A stretch of 64,000 nt of DNA. Source: Astragalus membranaceus. Its lineage: Eukaryota > Streptophyta > Magnoliopsida > Fabales > Fabaceae. Numbering within the stretch: the stretch's first letter is position 1; each line of letters starts with the position of its first letter. Shown piece after piece: positions 10,522 through 21,434 of the stretch. Location of the stretch: NCBI GenBank assembly GCA_039519185.1, contig CM076850.1, positions 87,836,270-87,900,269 of the forward strand, in the 5' to 3' direction. Position numbers and translations under genes: made by a program. The notes beneath the pieces are model-generated. The model was not told the DNA's origin, ran no database searches, and saw nothing but the letters and a program-made list of their open reading frames with translations.

Positions 10522-13500
10522 CTAGCCTCTATGACTTGCCAAGGCTACTACTAGTCTTATGGTCTCAATTCTGGCTACAGGGGCAAAGATTTCATTGAAA
10601 TCCAAGCCAGGCTTCTGCAGGAAACCTTTGGCTACTAATCTGGCCTTATACTTGGCCACTTCTCCATTGGGTTTGACTTTAGTCTTGTAGACCCACTTCA
10701 CACCTATTGCCTTCTTTTGCTTTGGAAGTTCGACTAACTTCCATGTGTCATTTTTCTCTATTGACTTCAGCTCATCCACCATAGCTTCCTTCCACTGTTT
10801 GTTATTAAGTGCTTGCTCCAGACTCACTGGTTCTGCCTCAGCCATCAATGCAAGGTGATTCAGGTCTCCCTCTACTGTAATAGCAGAATCTGGGAATGTA
10901 TCAAATCCTTCTAGCCTTACTGATCTCTGCCTTTCCCTCTGTGACCTTCTGATAGGTGCTTCAGGTTCTACAGTTTCAGTAGCTTCATTCTGATCATCTG
11001 GTTCCTGAATCTCATCAAAGTCCAGTATTCCAGTTCTTCCGTAGCCTTCTTCATTCTGAGTATCCCAGTTCCAATTTTTGGACTCATCCACTATGACATC
11101 TCTGCTCTTCACTATTTTCTTCTGCACAGGATCATACAGTTTGTATGCTCCTGTCAAATGATATCCAACAAGGATCATTTGTTGTGTTCTATCATCCAGC
11201 TTCTTTCTTAGTTGCTCAGGGACATGTCTGTAGCATAATGAGCCAATTATTTTGAGATGCTTGACACTTGGCTTTATTCCTAGCCAAGCTTCTTCAGGTG
11301 TCTTCCCAATCAGTCTTTTTGTGGGGCATTTCAGAATGTACACTGCTGTGGCTACTAATTCTCCCCATAAACTGTGAGGTAGTTTCTTTTCCTTCATCAT
11401 ACTTCTCACCATGTTGGGGTTGCTTCTATTTTTCCTCTCAGCAATTCCATTATGCTGAGGTGTGTAAGGTGAAGTGACTTCATGTACTATGCCTTCTTTT
11501 TCACAAAGCTTTACAAATTCATGTGAGTTGTACTCACCACCTCCATCTGTTCTAAGGGTTTTGATTTCACATTCACTTTGCTTCTCAATCCTCACCTTAA
11601 AGTTCTTGAATGTTTCAAGTACTTCACTCTTCTTATTGATCAAGTACACCCATGTCATTCTAGTGTACTCATCAATGAAGGTGACAAAGTAATTGTTCCG
11701 TCCTAATGAACTGACCTCAAAGGGACCACAAACATCAGAGAATATCACCTCTAACTTCTTCTTTGCTCTGCCTGGCACCTCTGATTTGAAGGAGTTTCTA
11801 GGTTGATTTGATTTGCAGCAGCTATCACATACTTCACCAGGCATCTTCACTACTGGAAGCCCATGAACCATCTTCTTCTCATGTAGTTGTCTCAAGCTCT
11901 TGAAGTTTAGGTGGCCAAATCTTCTGTGCCACTTCCAGTTTTCATCATCAACAGTGGTTGTGAGGCATTGCTCTTCAATTACTTGCAATTTGATCTTGAA
12001 AGTTCTGTTACTTTGCATTGGCACCTTCAGGATCAGCCTCTTGTTTAAATCAAACAAGCTGAGACTGTTATCATCCATTTCGACAGAGAATTTCTTCTCA
12101 AATATCTGCCCAAGACTCAGCAGATTACTCTTCATCTTTGGCACATAGAATACTTCCTGAATGTAGCGCCACTTTCCATCTTTCGACAGAAACTTTATGG
12201 TGCCAATTCTTTCTGCAGTGACTCTGCTGTTATCTGCAAATCTGATTCTTTTACATATTTGCTTTAGTTTGACAAACCACTCCCTATGGCAGCACATGTG
12301 GTTTGAGCATCTTGTGTCAAGATACCATTCATCAGATTTTCCTTCGATCTCATTTGTGTCTGCCTTCAGCAACATCAATTTTGTGTCAGTAGCTGTCATG
12401 AAGGATAATTCTTCATCATTGTTGCTGGCCATGTTGGGGGCATCACCAGTGTCACCACTGCCCTGCCCCTCACACATTGCACAAGTATTTTGAGCATTAC
12501 AAGTGTTTCCACTGTCACAAGTGTTCCCACTGTCCTCCTCATTACTTTCAGTAACTGTTTCATTGAGATGAGTGTCTTCTTCAATCTCATCATCTATGAC
12601 TGCCATCAGCATTAAGCCTTCTGAGTCTGAGTCAGAATCTGTGCCTCCATCGCTTGCAAATTTGGCTTCAGCATCTTTATTCCTAGGAACCTTCTTGTTC
12701 TTGCATTTGTTCGTATAATGCCCAAATTGCTGACAGTTATAGCACTGCACTTTGCTCAGATCGTATTTCTTCTTATCAGAGTTTTCTTGTTCATATTTCT
12801 TGCTGCCAGATTCCTTTTCTTTACCCTTCCAGTTTCCCTTTTCTTTCTTGTTGCCTGGCTTCCAATTTTTCTTAGAGGAGTGTGTCAACAAGGCTTGTTC
12901 AGTCTCCTTTTCTGAACTTCTCTGCCTAATTCTCAATTCATGAGCCTCTAAGGAACCTTGAAGTTCATCTAACTTCATTTCATCTATGTTCTTGGATTCT
13001 TCAATGGAAGTTACAACATAGTCGAAATCTAGAGTTAAGGATCTAAGCACCTTTTCTACTTTACTTTTTTTAGATACAGTTTTACCATTGCCTTTCATTT
13101 GATTTGTCAAAGCTACTAACCTTGTGATGAAATCACCAATCGATTCTCTATCTTTCATCTTCAATGTCTCGTATTGCTTCCTGAGAGACTGCAGACGTAT
13201 CTTCAGTCTATCCGCTCTTCCATATGCATTCTTGAGGATATCCCACGCTTCTTTTGCTGAATCACAATCAATGATCAGGTTCAGAATGTTTGAATCAACC
13301 CTTTGATGAATCAAGAACGGCCCTTTTCCATCTCTCTTCCGTAATGCATGGTGATTGTTCCTCTGCGCTTCAGTGGCGTTTGCTGCCAGTGGTGGAACAC
13401 CTTCATCAACGATTTCAACTACATCTTGAAAACGAAACAGGACCTTCATCTGCGCACACCACCGTTCGCAATCCTTTCCATTGAAGATAGGGAGGTTCGC

Positions 13501-13530
13501 CGGAATCCCACCGTTGTCTCGCGTCGCCAT
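10522..13530 (-). pseudogene. Copia gag-protease-integrase-early RT (1002 aa open frame)
   Basis: Starts with ATG 27 bp inside the primer binding site. In order: a gag region of the UBN2 type (about residues 10-220), zinc knuckle CYNCQQFGHYTNKC (about 262-275), aspartic protease motif reading LDTRCSNHM (about 403-411), integrase zinc finger (about 535-585), integrase core with FSDVCGPF, TDGGGEYNS and NGIAERKNR (about 600-720), then the first third of reverse transcriptase ending at a stop after LVVALASHRG. The protease normally has a small Gly after the catalytic Asp-Ser/Thr; here it is Arg, which should disable it. The frame is otherwise uninterrupted over 3 kb, consistent with a fairly recent insertion. 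Confidence 0.92.
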
Positions 13531-13556
13531 TGGAAGAATTTTTAAGGATCTTTATA

Positions 13557-13568
13557 GCTCTGATACCA
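13557..13568 (-). promoter_or_regulatory. Primer binding site, initiator tRNA-Met
   Basis: Minus strand TGGTATCAGAGC, three bases inside the 5' LTR, the standard plant copia primer binding site. Confidence 0.9.
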
Positions 13569-13571
13569 ATT

Positions 13572-13596
13572 TGTTGGGGATATTCTCCTTGAGAGG

Positions 13597-13656
<60 letters not shown>

Positions 13657-13875
13657 AAAAATAACAGAAAACTGGAAAACTGTAAAAATGAAAAAACTTA
13701 TTATTCAGTAACGGTTCGACACCTTATATATAGCTAGTGTCGATGGTGTCGAAAGCTCATATACCTAGTCGAACTGAATGTGTCGAAAGCTCATATAGCT
13801 AGTCGAACTGAATGTGTCGAAAACTTATATAACTAGTTACAATCTAAGAAATTGAATTACAAACATATTTCAATA
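13572..13875 (-). repeat. Copia 5' LTR
   Basis: Matches the LTR at 9003-9272 but is longer, 304 against 270 bp, mostly because its internal GA microsatellite (about 13597-13655) has expanded. Confidence 0.9.
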
Positions 13876-13970
13876 AGAGAGAGAGAGAGAGAGAGGGAGA
13901 GAGAGGGGGAGGGAGAGGGGGAGGGAGAGGGTACTATTTTTACACACACTCATATATATATATATATATA
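13876..13970. repeat. GA/GGGGA microsatellite followed by AT microsatellite
   Basis: Purine repeat to about 13931, a short unique stretch, then (AT)n at 13951-13970 that abuts the next LTR. The AT run resumes at 22372, on the far side of the following element. Confidence 0.9.
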
Positions 13971-14333
13971 GTTCTGTACCTGGCAGTATTTTGGTCGGCT
14001 GCTCTTGGTAGGTCTCTTGCTACCCTGGTAAGAGGTCAGTGAGCGCCCGAGGGGTACCTGCAAAGCCACTCCGACGTTCAAGTCAGTATGAGAATAAGCT
14101 AGTGAATTTGCAAGGGAAGAGTGTGTACCTCGTGAGTGGCTATACGAGCCGGGATTTATAGGAAATTGCTGTTCGTTGTGGATCGTCGGATCAGTGGAGG
14201 CAATCTGAACCCTCCAAGTGTATCGGGCTTGCATGTAGCGGATATGGGCCAAGTTGATTGGGCTGATCCATATCTCATCGCTAATCGCACCCCCTGGTAT
14301 TGCTAATTGGACCTCTTGGTTGAGTCCAGAACA
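13970..14333 (-). repeat. 3' LTR of the Tat-like element
   Basis: Plus strand runs (A)GTTCTGTACC...GTCCAGAACA. The first base of the expected TG is changed. A minus-strand CCTATAAAT box lies near 14152-14160. Confidence 0.88.
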
Positions 14334-14349
14334 GTTGCCCCCCAAGCCG
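14334..14349 (-). promoter_or_regulatory. Polypurine tract
   Basis: Minus strand GGCTTGGGGGGCAAC just before the 3' LTR. The same module recurs inside the element near 17490 and 20429. Confidence 0.8.
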
Positions 14350-14599
14350 AGATTATTTCGAAGGATGGTCTTGGCTTGAAGGATTTTCGTCGATTTGCCG
14401 GATTTGTGAGGTTGCGCGGGAGACTGCCTTTGTAACAACCGTGTTTTGTCATTTTCACTCTCTAGAGTAAAAAAGAGAAATTTTTCCAAGCGTTCTTTGT
14501 CTGTCTTGTCGGGTCGTATGAGATCACTTTGTTGCGATCGTGACTCACACCTCTCTTGGTGTAATCCTTGTGCCAGGCACTAAGCTAGGGTGACATATC

Positions 14600-15190
14600 C
14601 TGATATTGGTGCCCTTTTGGGCGCCTCGTACCATGGTGTTGAGATATCCTGACGTTGGCGCCCTCCTAGGAGCCTTGTGTCATTATGTTGAGACATCCGG
14701 ATGTTGGCGCCCTCGTGGGTGCCTTGCTAGCCACTCGTTCGTTCCATAGGGTAGGCGCCCTCCCGGGCGCCTCTGATGTTGTTCCCTGCATGGTGTTGTG
14801 GATGGTGCCCTCATGGGCGCCTTGTCATGTTGTCTTGGCTTCCGCCTCTTGGAGCAGGATCTGGCACCCTCATGGGCGCCATGGGGGCCTTGTCATGTTG
14901 TCTTGGCTGCTGCCTCTTAGAGCAGGATCTGGCGCCCTCATGGGCGCCATGGGCGCCGTGTTGTGTTTGGAGCAGGATCTGGCGCCCTCATGGGCACCAT
15001 GGGCGCCTTGTTGCGTTTGGTCTGGCTGGAGCAGAATCTGGCGCCCTCATGGGCGCCTCGTCTCGTTGATCTGGCTGGAGCAGGATCTGGCGCCCTCATG
15101 GGCGCCATGGGCGTCTTGTCTCGTTGATCTTGCTGGAGCAGGATCAGGCGCCCTCATGGGCGCCATGGGCGCCCTGCCTCTATGTCTTTG
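14600..15190. repeat. Palindrome array 1 (GGCGCCCTCATGGGCGCC type)
   Basis: About eleven copies of an 18-bp near-palindrome with arms GGCGCCC/GGGCGCC around a 4-base loop, mostly spaced 45-65 bp and often beside GGAGCAGGATCTGG. Because the arms are self-complementary, both strands show open frames of Ala/Pro/Gly/Trp/Met repeats, which are by-products. Confidence 0.9.
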
Positions 15191-15195
15191 ATGTT

Positions 15196-15545
15196 GGCGC
15201 CCTCCTGTGAAACATGTTTTGGGGCCCTCTAGGGCGCCTTGGTGCTTTCCTGGATGTGCTTGGTGCCATCCTGCGAAACATGCTTTGTAGAGGGCGCCTT
15301 GGTGTCAACTTGGATGTGCTTGGCGTCATCCTGCGAAACATGTTTTAATTGGGGCCCTCTAGGGCGCCTTGGTGCCTTCCTGGATGTGCTTGGTGCCATC
15401 TTGCGAAACATGTTTTGGCGCCCTCTAGGGCGCCTTGGTGCCAGCCTGGATGTGCTTGGCGCCATCCTACGAAACATGTTTTGGGGCCCTCTAGGGCGCC
15501 TTGGGTGCCTATACAGTGGATGTCTCCTCGTGGGGCAGGTTTTGC
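15196..15545. repeat. Tandem array, about 66-bp unit, five copies
   Basis: Unit contains GAAACATG(T/C)TTTG, then GGGGCCCTCTAGGGCGCC, then TGGATGTGCTTGG(T/C)GCCATCCT. Copies start near 15206, 15271, 15331, 15402 and 15468. A variant of the palindrome forms the core of each unit. Confidence 0.85.
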
Positions 15546-15559
15546 GAGACAAGGTTTTG

Positions 15560-16690
15560 GTGCCCTCATGGGTGCCTTTGGTGCCCTCATGGGTGCCTTT
15601 GGCGCCTTGTTACACAGTGATGTCTGCCCCCTTGCGAAGGATTTGTTTCCAGACCACCTCCTGCTAAGCGCCCTCGTGGGCGCTGCCTGCTTCTTTGCCA
15701 GGCGCCCTCATGGGCGCTGGTTCCTTCCTTGCCAGGCGCCCTCTTGGGTGCCGGCTTGTGTGGACGTGTGCTTGGCACTTTGCTTTTTTTTGTTGCTCAT
15801 CCTGTCTCTTAGCCTGCTTTTCTTCTTGATGAAATTTCAGGGCTTGCTTGGTGCCGAGGGGAATTGCTTCTTCCGTCCTCACCATTATCTGTTTGACATC
15901 TCCATGATCTTTTAATTTGATCAAGAGGTTCTAGACGGGAGGATTGTCACATATCGCCCCAACGGGGTTGACTTCGATGTCATTGCCCCCTGATATTTAT
16001 GTTACCCTTTTGAAACCTTTATGTTTCTTCTTTGCCTAGCTTGTTTCTTATGTTTATAATTGGCACGTGTTGGATGGTCTCGGGCACACGTTCTTGCCTT
16101 GTGCACCTGAATATACAATTTCGTGTCGCCTCGTGGCGCAGTGTTGTCTGCCCCCTTGCGAAGGACTTGCTTCCAGACTAACTTTTTGCCAGGCGTTCTC
16201 CTGCCAGGTGCCCTCGTGTGCGCTGGCTGCTTTTTGACTTGGCGCTCTCATGGGCGCTGGCTGCTGTCAAGGCGCCCTGCCAGGTGCCCTCATGGGCGCT
16301 GGCTGCTTTTTGACCTAGCGCCCTGCCAAGCGCCCTCATAGGCGCTGGCTGCTGTCTTGGCGCCCTCATGGGCGCTGGCGACTTTTTTCATTGGCGCCCT
16401 ACCAGGCGCCCTCTTGGGCGCTGGCTGTTGTCTCGGCGCACTGCCAGGCGCCCTCATGGGCGCTGGCAGCTTTTTGACTCATTGGCGCCTTGCCAGGCGC
16501 CCTCTTGGGCACTGGCTGTTGTCTCGGCACCCTGCCAGGCGTCCTCATGGGTGATGGCTACTGTCTTGGCGCCCTCATGGGCGCTGGCCTCTTTTTTCAT
16601 TGGCGCCCTGCCAGGCGCCCTCTTGGGCGCTGGCTGTTGTCTTGGCGCCCTGCCAGGCGCCCTCATGGGCGCTGGCTACTTTTTGACTTA
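15560..16690. repeat. Palindrome array 2
   Basis: At least fifteen further palindromes of the forms GGCGCCCTCATGGGCGCT and GGCGCCCTCTTGGGCGCT, separated by GGCTGCTTTTTGACTTGGCG- or GGCTGTTGTCTCGGCGC-like spacers. A non-palindromic gap with nothing recognised lies at about 15760-16190. Confidence 0.88.
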
Positions 16691-17395
16691 TTCTGGAGGC
16701 AGTTTGTCAGAGGGGTCTGAATCTAACTCGCCCATCAGAGGTTGCGACACGTTTACAGTCGCTTCTCACCTCGCGGGACTCTAGGGGCAATTTATCAGAC
16801 TCGGCTGAATTTAACTCGCCCATCAGAGGTTGCAACACGTTTAAAGTCGCTTCTCACCTCGCGGGACTCTGGGGACAGTTTATCAGACTCGGCTGAATCT
16901 AACTCGCCCATCAGAGGTTGCGACACGTTTAAAGTCGCTTCTCACCTCGTGGGACTCTGGGGGCAGTTTATCAGACTCGGCTGAATCTAACTCGCCCATC
17001 AAAGGTTGCGACACGTTTTAAGTCGCTTCTCACCTCGTGGGACTCTGGGGGCAGTTTATCAGACTCGGCTGAATTTAACTCGCCCATCAGGGGTTGCGAC
17101 ACGTTTAAAGTCGCTTCTCACCTCGCGGGGACTCTGGGGGCAGTTTATCAGACTCGGCTGAATCTAACTCGCCCATCAGAGGTTGCGACACGTTTAAAGC
17201 CGCTTCTCACCTCGTGGGACTCTGGGGGCAGTTTATCAGACTCGGCTGAATTTAACTCGCCCATCAAAGGTTGCGACACGTTTAAAGTCCCTTCTCACCT
17301 CGTGGGACTCTGGGGGAAGTTTTTCAGACTCGGCTGAATCTAACTCGCCCATCAGAGGTTGCGACACGTTTAAAGTCGCTTCTTGCCTCGTGGCG
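16690..17395. repeat. Tandem array, 88-bp unit, eight copies
   Basis: CTCGCCCATCAGAGGTTGCG starts at 16727, 16815, 16903, 16991, 17079, 17168, 17256 and 17344, so the period is 88 (once 89). Each unit also has ACACGTTTAAAGTCGCTTCT and a purine-rich GGACTCTGGGGGCAGTTTAT. Copies differ by only a few bases. Confidence 0.95.
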
Positions 17396-18595
17396 GAGTT
17401 CGATATTGACCTGCGTCGGTCGGGGGATCTCCTCGATGACGATCCCCAGTGGTGCCTCTGGTGGATTTTGACCTAGTTCCACCGTTGCCCCCCAAGTCGA
17501 GATTATCCTGGGGGATGGTCTTGACTTTGACGTTGTCGTTTAGGATGCCCTCGTAGGGTAGGTTGCCCTTACGGCTCGTGCTGTCGTCGGGTCTACTAAT
17601 TTCGTCAGAGGATCACAGCAATTATCCTGCTCGTCTATTGATATTTTTTTTTGCTGACTTGCCTTGATCGAGGTGATTGATGGTGAGTATGGGCGAGTAA
17701 CACCACATTTTCTTTTCCTCTTGGCCGATTACATTTGACCTAGGGGGCGTGCATAGGAGAGTGTGAGGGCGAGCAGAGGAGAGTGTGAGGGTGAGCAGAA
17801 TGACGCCATCACTTCACGCGTTACTTTATTTCCTCTCACGCTCATGCATCATTTGATTTTCTCACGTGCTCGTGCACTATGTTATTCGCTCACGTGCTCG
17901 TGCACTATGTTTTTTTTCCACGTGCTCGTGCACTATCCTTTAATTTTCTTACGTGCTCATGCACCCTTTTATTTTCTTATGTGCTCATGCACTCTTTTAA
18001 TTTCTTACATGCTGCCGGGCGCCCTCCTGCCAGGCGCCCCTCTGCCAGGCGCCCCTCTGCTAGGCACCCTTCTTGCCAGGCGCCCTCATAGGCGCTGCCC
18101 TGTCAGGCGCCCTCATGGGCGCTGGTTGCTTCCTTAACAAGATTTGGCGCCTTCATGGGTGTCTTGCTGTTGATGGCGCCCTCATAGGCGCCTGGGTGCT
18201 GGACGCCTTCTATGGTTCCAAGTCTTGTTTTCTTTTTGTTTTCGATGCTCATATAGTTGGTGGGGGAGGTGTTTCAAACACTTTTCAATGTCCTCACAAA
18301 TAATGTCAATAGTTCAAAATGATGTCCCCCTCTTCAATATGGAGTCAGGTTGGTGGGGGACGTGCTTACTTGGTGTTCTATCAAGCCAATCCTTATCGTC
18401 GAAGGATAAGGGTGGCCTGCTTGATCCCTTTTTAGTGGTTGAGGTTGATGCAACGCTCAAGACTTCTTTCCACCTCCTTTTCATTGACTTGCTCGATTCC
18501 CTGAGCGGGAGGTCGTGAACTGGGTTGTGAACATGGTAGCTAGTCTAGTTGCCCCTAGGATGAGACCGAGTTTGGTTTCGACTCCTGGAACCAAG
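17396..18595. other. Non-coding part of the Tat-like element
   Basis: Holds a second polypurine-like module (about 17490-17520), a CACGTGCTCGTGCACTAT repeat near 17863-17990, and at least four more palindromes at about 18080-18210. No credible coding sequence was found. Confidence 0.6.
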
Positions 18596-18862
18596 CTAGT
18601 GTTGAATCTGTGAGGGTGCTTTTGCCCTGAGTACTTTTGCTGCCAGGGATCGTCCTCCTAGGCGCTGCCCACAGATCCCCTCATGGATTTCTGCAAGCGC
18701 GTAGTCTGCATCTTGTCCTTCTACACATTTTAATAGATGCGTAGAAAAGTCTCTATAGAAAAGTTGTCCTTCAATGACTGGCCACCATGTCTCATGACAT
18801 TGGCGCCCTGTGGATGCCTCGCCCCTGGATCCTTGTCGGGCAGGCATCGCTTCAATGACCAA
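18596..18862 (-). pseudogene. Integrase zinc-finger fragment, Tat type
   Basis: Reads LKCVEGQDADYALAEIHEGI and CGQRLGGRSLAAKVLRA, the start of the HHCC integrase zinc-binding domain. It resembles the same region of the intact element at 51501-62062 (residues about 1545-1575). The frame ends before the CxxC half and the catalytic core. Confidence 0.8.
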
Positions 18863-18997
18863 GTATGATGTTGTGCGCCTCCTTACGGAAGCTGCTTCTA
18901 TTGTATCAGTGGGCTCTTGCCCCTCGAGAATACATTGACGGGTTGGGGTTATCCAATTTTGGCTTGCTTGGTCGCAAGCACGAAATGCCGCGTTGAT

Positions 18998-19582
18998 CTA
19001 GAAGATGATCAACAGTGCGTTTGTACGGAGTTCAAGTTGTGTAGCACCGAAGTCTTTGGTAAACTGTAGGTCGGCTATGCAAGCCTCATACTCCGCTTGA
19101 TTGTTGGAGGGGGAGAACGAAAAAGTCAGGGATACCTCGACTAGTAATCCCTCTAAGTTTCCAAGTAACAGACCGGCTCCACTTCCTTTGCTGTTTGAGG
19201 ACCCCTCCACGTGGAGAGTCCAAGCCATCTCCGCTCTGTCGCTTTGCGGTGTCGTTGTCATTTTGGCTACAAAGTCTGCCAATGTCTGAACCTTCATGGT
19301 TGGTCTTGTCTCGAACTTGATCTCAACTCTGAGAGCTCGACTGCCCATCTGGTGGGTGGTTGGTTCGAACTACCACTTTGTAGTTGGTGGAGCCATTTTG
19401 GTCACAACCCTGTATTTGTCGGGGTTGGCCTCGACGCCTCCCTTAGTGAGGTAGAAATCGAGGAGTTTCCCTGCTAAACTCCAACAGTGCACTTCTCTGG
19501 TATGCTTAGTGAAAGTGTGGGGATGCACCTTGCGATGCCCGCCTCTTGCCTCCTTTCGTAGCATGGTTTGGGTGTCAGACAC
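18998..19582 (-). pseudogene. Reverse transcriptase scrap and second RNase H domain, Tat type
   Basis: 19370-19582 reads KLLDFYLTKGGVEANPDKYR, the post-palm segment of gypsy reverse transcriptase. 18998-19348 reads LHVEGSSNSKGSGAGLLLGN and SNNQAEYEACIADL, the RNase H domain that Tat-lineage elements carry after their own one. The Asp of the first motif is Glu here. The two pieces are separated by a deletion, so this is a remnant. Confidence 0.85.
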
Positions 19583-20044
19583 CTTCTATGGTGCCGGGTC
19601 CTTTTTGTTATTGACGCCTTGGTGCCGGGCGCCCTGTGGGTTCCTTGTGTCTGGCTACCATGTCTCATGACAGTGGTGCCTTGTGGATGCCTCGACCCTG
19701 GATCCTTGTTGGGTCGGCGTCGCTTTGCACCTAACTATGGAGTTGAACCATTTTTCTTTCTTTATCTTAAGTATTTTTCGGGGTTGACAAGTGTTAATGC
19801 TAGTGAGGTAGAGCAAAAACTGAACTTTTGTTAATCATTCATATCGAGCTTTTACATTTTGCCTTCGTGTTTGAACAACAATATTCATAATTGGGCCTAG
19901 CCCTAGTTTGAGGTCTTAATGCCCTGCTCCCTGTTCGGGGTCACGAATTTCATCCCACGTAATCTTTGCTTGATCACCATGTCTTTTAACGCTGCTTGGT
20001 TTCTGGCTTCCTCGACGAAGTCCAACTCCTCTCGGAATCTTTGC
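19583..20044. other. Non-coding spacer in the Tat-like element
   Basis: No recognised motif apart from a repeat of text also present near 18780-18850 (CATGTCTCATGACA...TGGATGCCTCG). Confidence 0.5.
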
Positions 20045-20575
20045 TTATTGGTCTCTGGGGGGTTTGGTTGCTTGGTCCTCCAAGTTTCTCACACATGAGG
20101 CCTCCTTATTGAAGCGCTCCATGTATTCTCGTAGTGTTTTATTGTCACGCTGTCCGACTGCCCTCAGCACTTCTTCAGACTTGGGTTTCAAACGGGAGGC
20201 GGTGAAGTCATCTGTGAACCTTCTTGAGTTGCAGGGGAATGTGTCTTCATAGTCCACATTTCGATACCTGCGCCGGTCAGGGGATCTCCTCGATGGCGAT
20301 CCCTGGTGGAGTCTCTGGTGGGGGATGTCCCGGTTCCTTGACCTCCCCCCTGATGGGCGTGTGAGGAGGTCATGGAGTGAGAGTCGTGAAGCTGGTAAGT
20401 AACCTTCGGAGGGGATGGAATACTCCAGAATAGTTGCCCCCCAAGCCGAGATTATTTCGGAGTATAATCTTGGCTTGAAGGACTTTCGTTGATTCGCCCG
20501 AAGCATTACTTCATCTGGCTTGAAGGACTTTCGTTGATTCGCCCGAAGCGTTACTTCACTGTGACCGTGAATCAC
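20045..20575 (-). pseudogene. Gag remnant of the Tat-like element
   Basis: C-terminal end reads SRRFTDDFTASRLKPKSEEV and LREYMERFNKEASCVRNLED, matching the gypsy gag core seen in the intact element (REYIERFNIEALQVRQLDD at about residue 350). The N-terminal part consists of repeat-derived sequence. No nucleic-acid-binding motif is left. Confidence 0.75.
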
Positions 20576-20660
20576 ACCTCCCTTGGTGTAATCCCCGTGC
20601 CATGCACCACGCTAGTGTGTCGTATCCCGATGTTGGCACCCTCATGGGCGCCCTTCCTGG
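20429..20660 (-). repeat. Internal copy of the element's 3' terminal region
   Basis: TTGCCCCCCAAGCCGAGATT and following text through the CACACCTCCCTTGGTGTAAT segment repeat the sequence at 14334-14620, immediately inside the 3' LTR. Confidence 0.8.
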
Positions 20661-21434
20661 GTGTGGAGACGTCTGAATTGGATTTTGAGCTCAACATGAG
20701 GATTGTAGCTCTGCTTCTTAGCTTTCCAACGCATGTTCACACGCCTCCATCGGATAAGCATAGATGAAGTTATGGACTCATTAAAAATGCAACATCCTGA
20801 AGTTGGCGCCCTCCTTCTGGGCGCCTTGGGCCAAGATGGTGTGCCCTGATGCTGGCGCCCTCGTGGGCGCCTTGTGCCAAACCGCCGCTTTCGGATGCTG
20901 TTGGCGCCCTCATGGGCGCCCTTCCCGGGTGCGGAGACGTCCGAATTGGACTTTGAGCTCAACATGAGAATTGTAGCTCCTCATCTTAGCTTTCCAACGC
21001 ATGCTCACACGCCTCCATCGGATAAGTATGCAGCTGGCGCCCTCATGGGCGCCCTTCCTTGGTGCGGAGACGTCCGAATTGGATTTTGAGCTCAACATGA
21101 GAATTGTAGCTCTTCATCTTAGCTTTTCAACGCATGCTCACACGCCTCCATCGGATAAGTATGCTGCTGGCCCCCTCATGGGCGCCCTTCCTTGGTGCGG
21201 AGACGTCCGAATTGGATTTTGAGCTCAACATGAGAATTGTAGCTCTTCATCTTAGGTTTCCAACGCATGCTCACACGCCTCCATCGGATAAGTATGCCGC
21301 CGGCGCCCTCATGGGCGCCCTTCCTTGGTGCGGAGACGTCCGAATTGGATTTTGAGCTCAACATGAGAATTGTAGCTCTTCATCTTAGCTTTCCAACGCA
21401 TGCTCACATGCCTCCATCGGATAAGTATGGACGA
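20635..21434. repeat. Tandem array, 133-bp unit with palindrome
   Basis: Units start at 20903, 21036, 21169 and 21302, exactly 133 bp apart, and a diverged copy lies at 20635-20765. Each has the GGCGCCCTCATGGGCGCC palindrome, GGAGACGTCCGAATTGGA, and CTCACACGCCTCCATCGGAT. Confidence 0.93.

Larger units (their letters stand above)
9003..13875 (-). mobile_element. Near-complete Ty1/copia retrotransposon
   Basis: Two LTRs (9003-9272 and 13572-13875) bound a minus-strand gag-pol of the copia order gag, protease, integrase, reverse transcriptase, RNase H. The primer binding site TGGTATCAGAGC fits initiator tRNA-Met, and a purine tract adjoins the 3' LTR. A possible AGAGA target duplication flanks it, but in a GA repeat this is weak. 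About 7 substitutions in roughly 225 comparable LTR bases (about 3%) suggest a moderately young insertion. An in-frame stop in reverse transcriptase and a changed protease motif make this copy defective. Confidence 0.93.

Noticed and set aside
14685..16784. Open frames of Ala/Pro/Gly/Trp/Met repeats on both strands
   Set aside because: They are translations of the GGCGCC palindrome arrays; they occur in several frames and both strands at once and match no domain.
16690..17395. CRISPR-like regular repeats
   Set aside because: The 88-bp units are repeated along their whole length with no variable spacers, and the DNA is plant retrotransposon.
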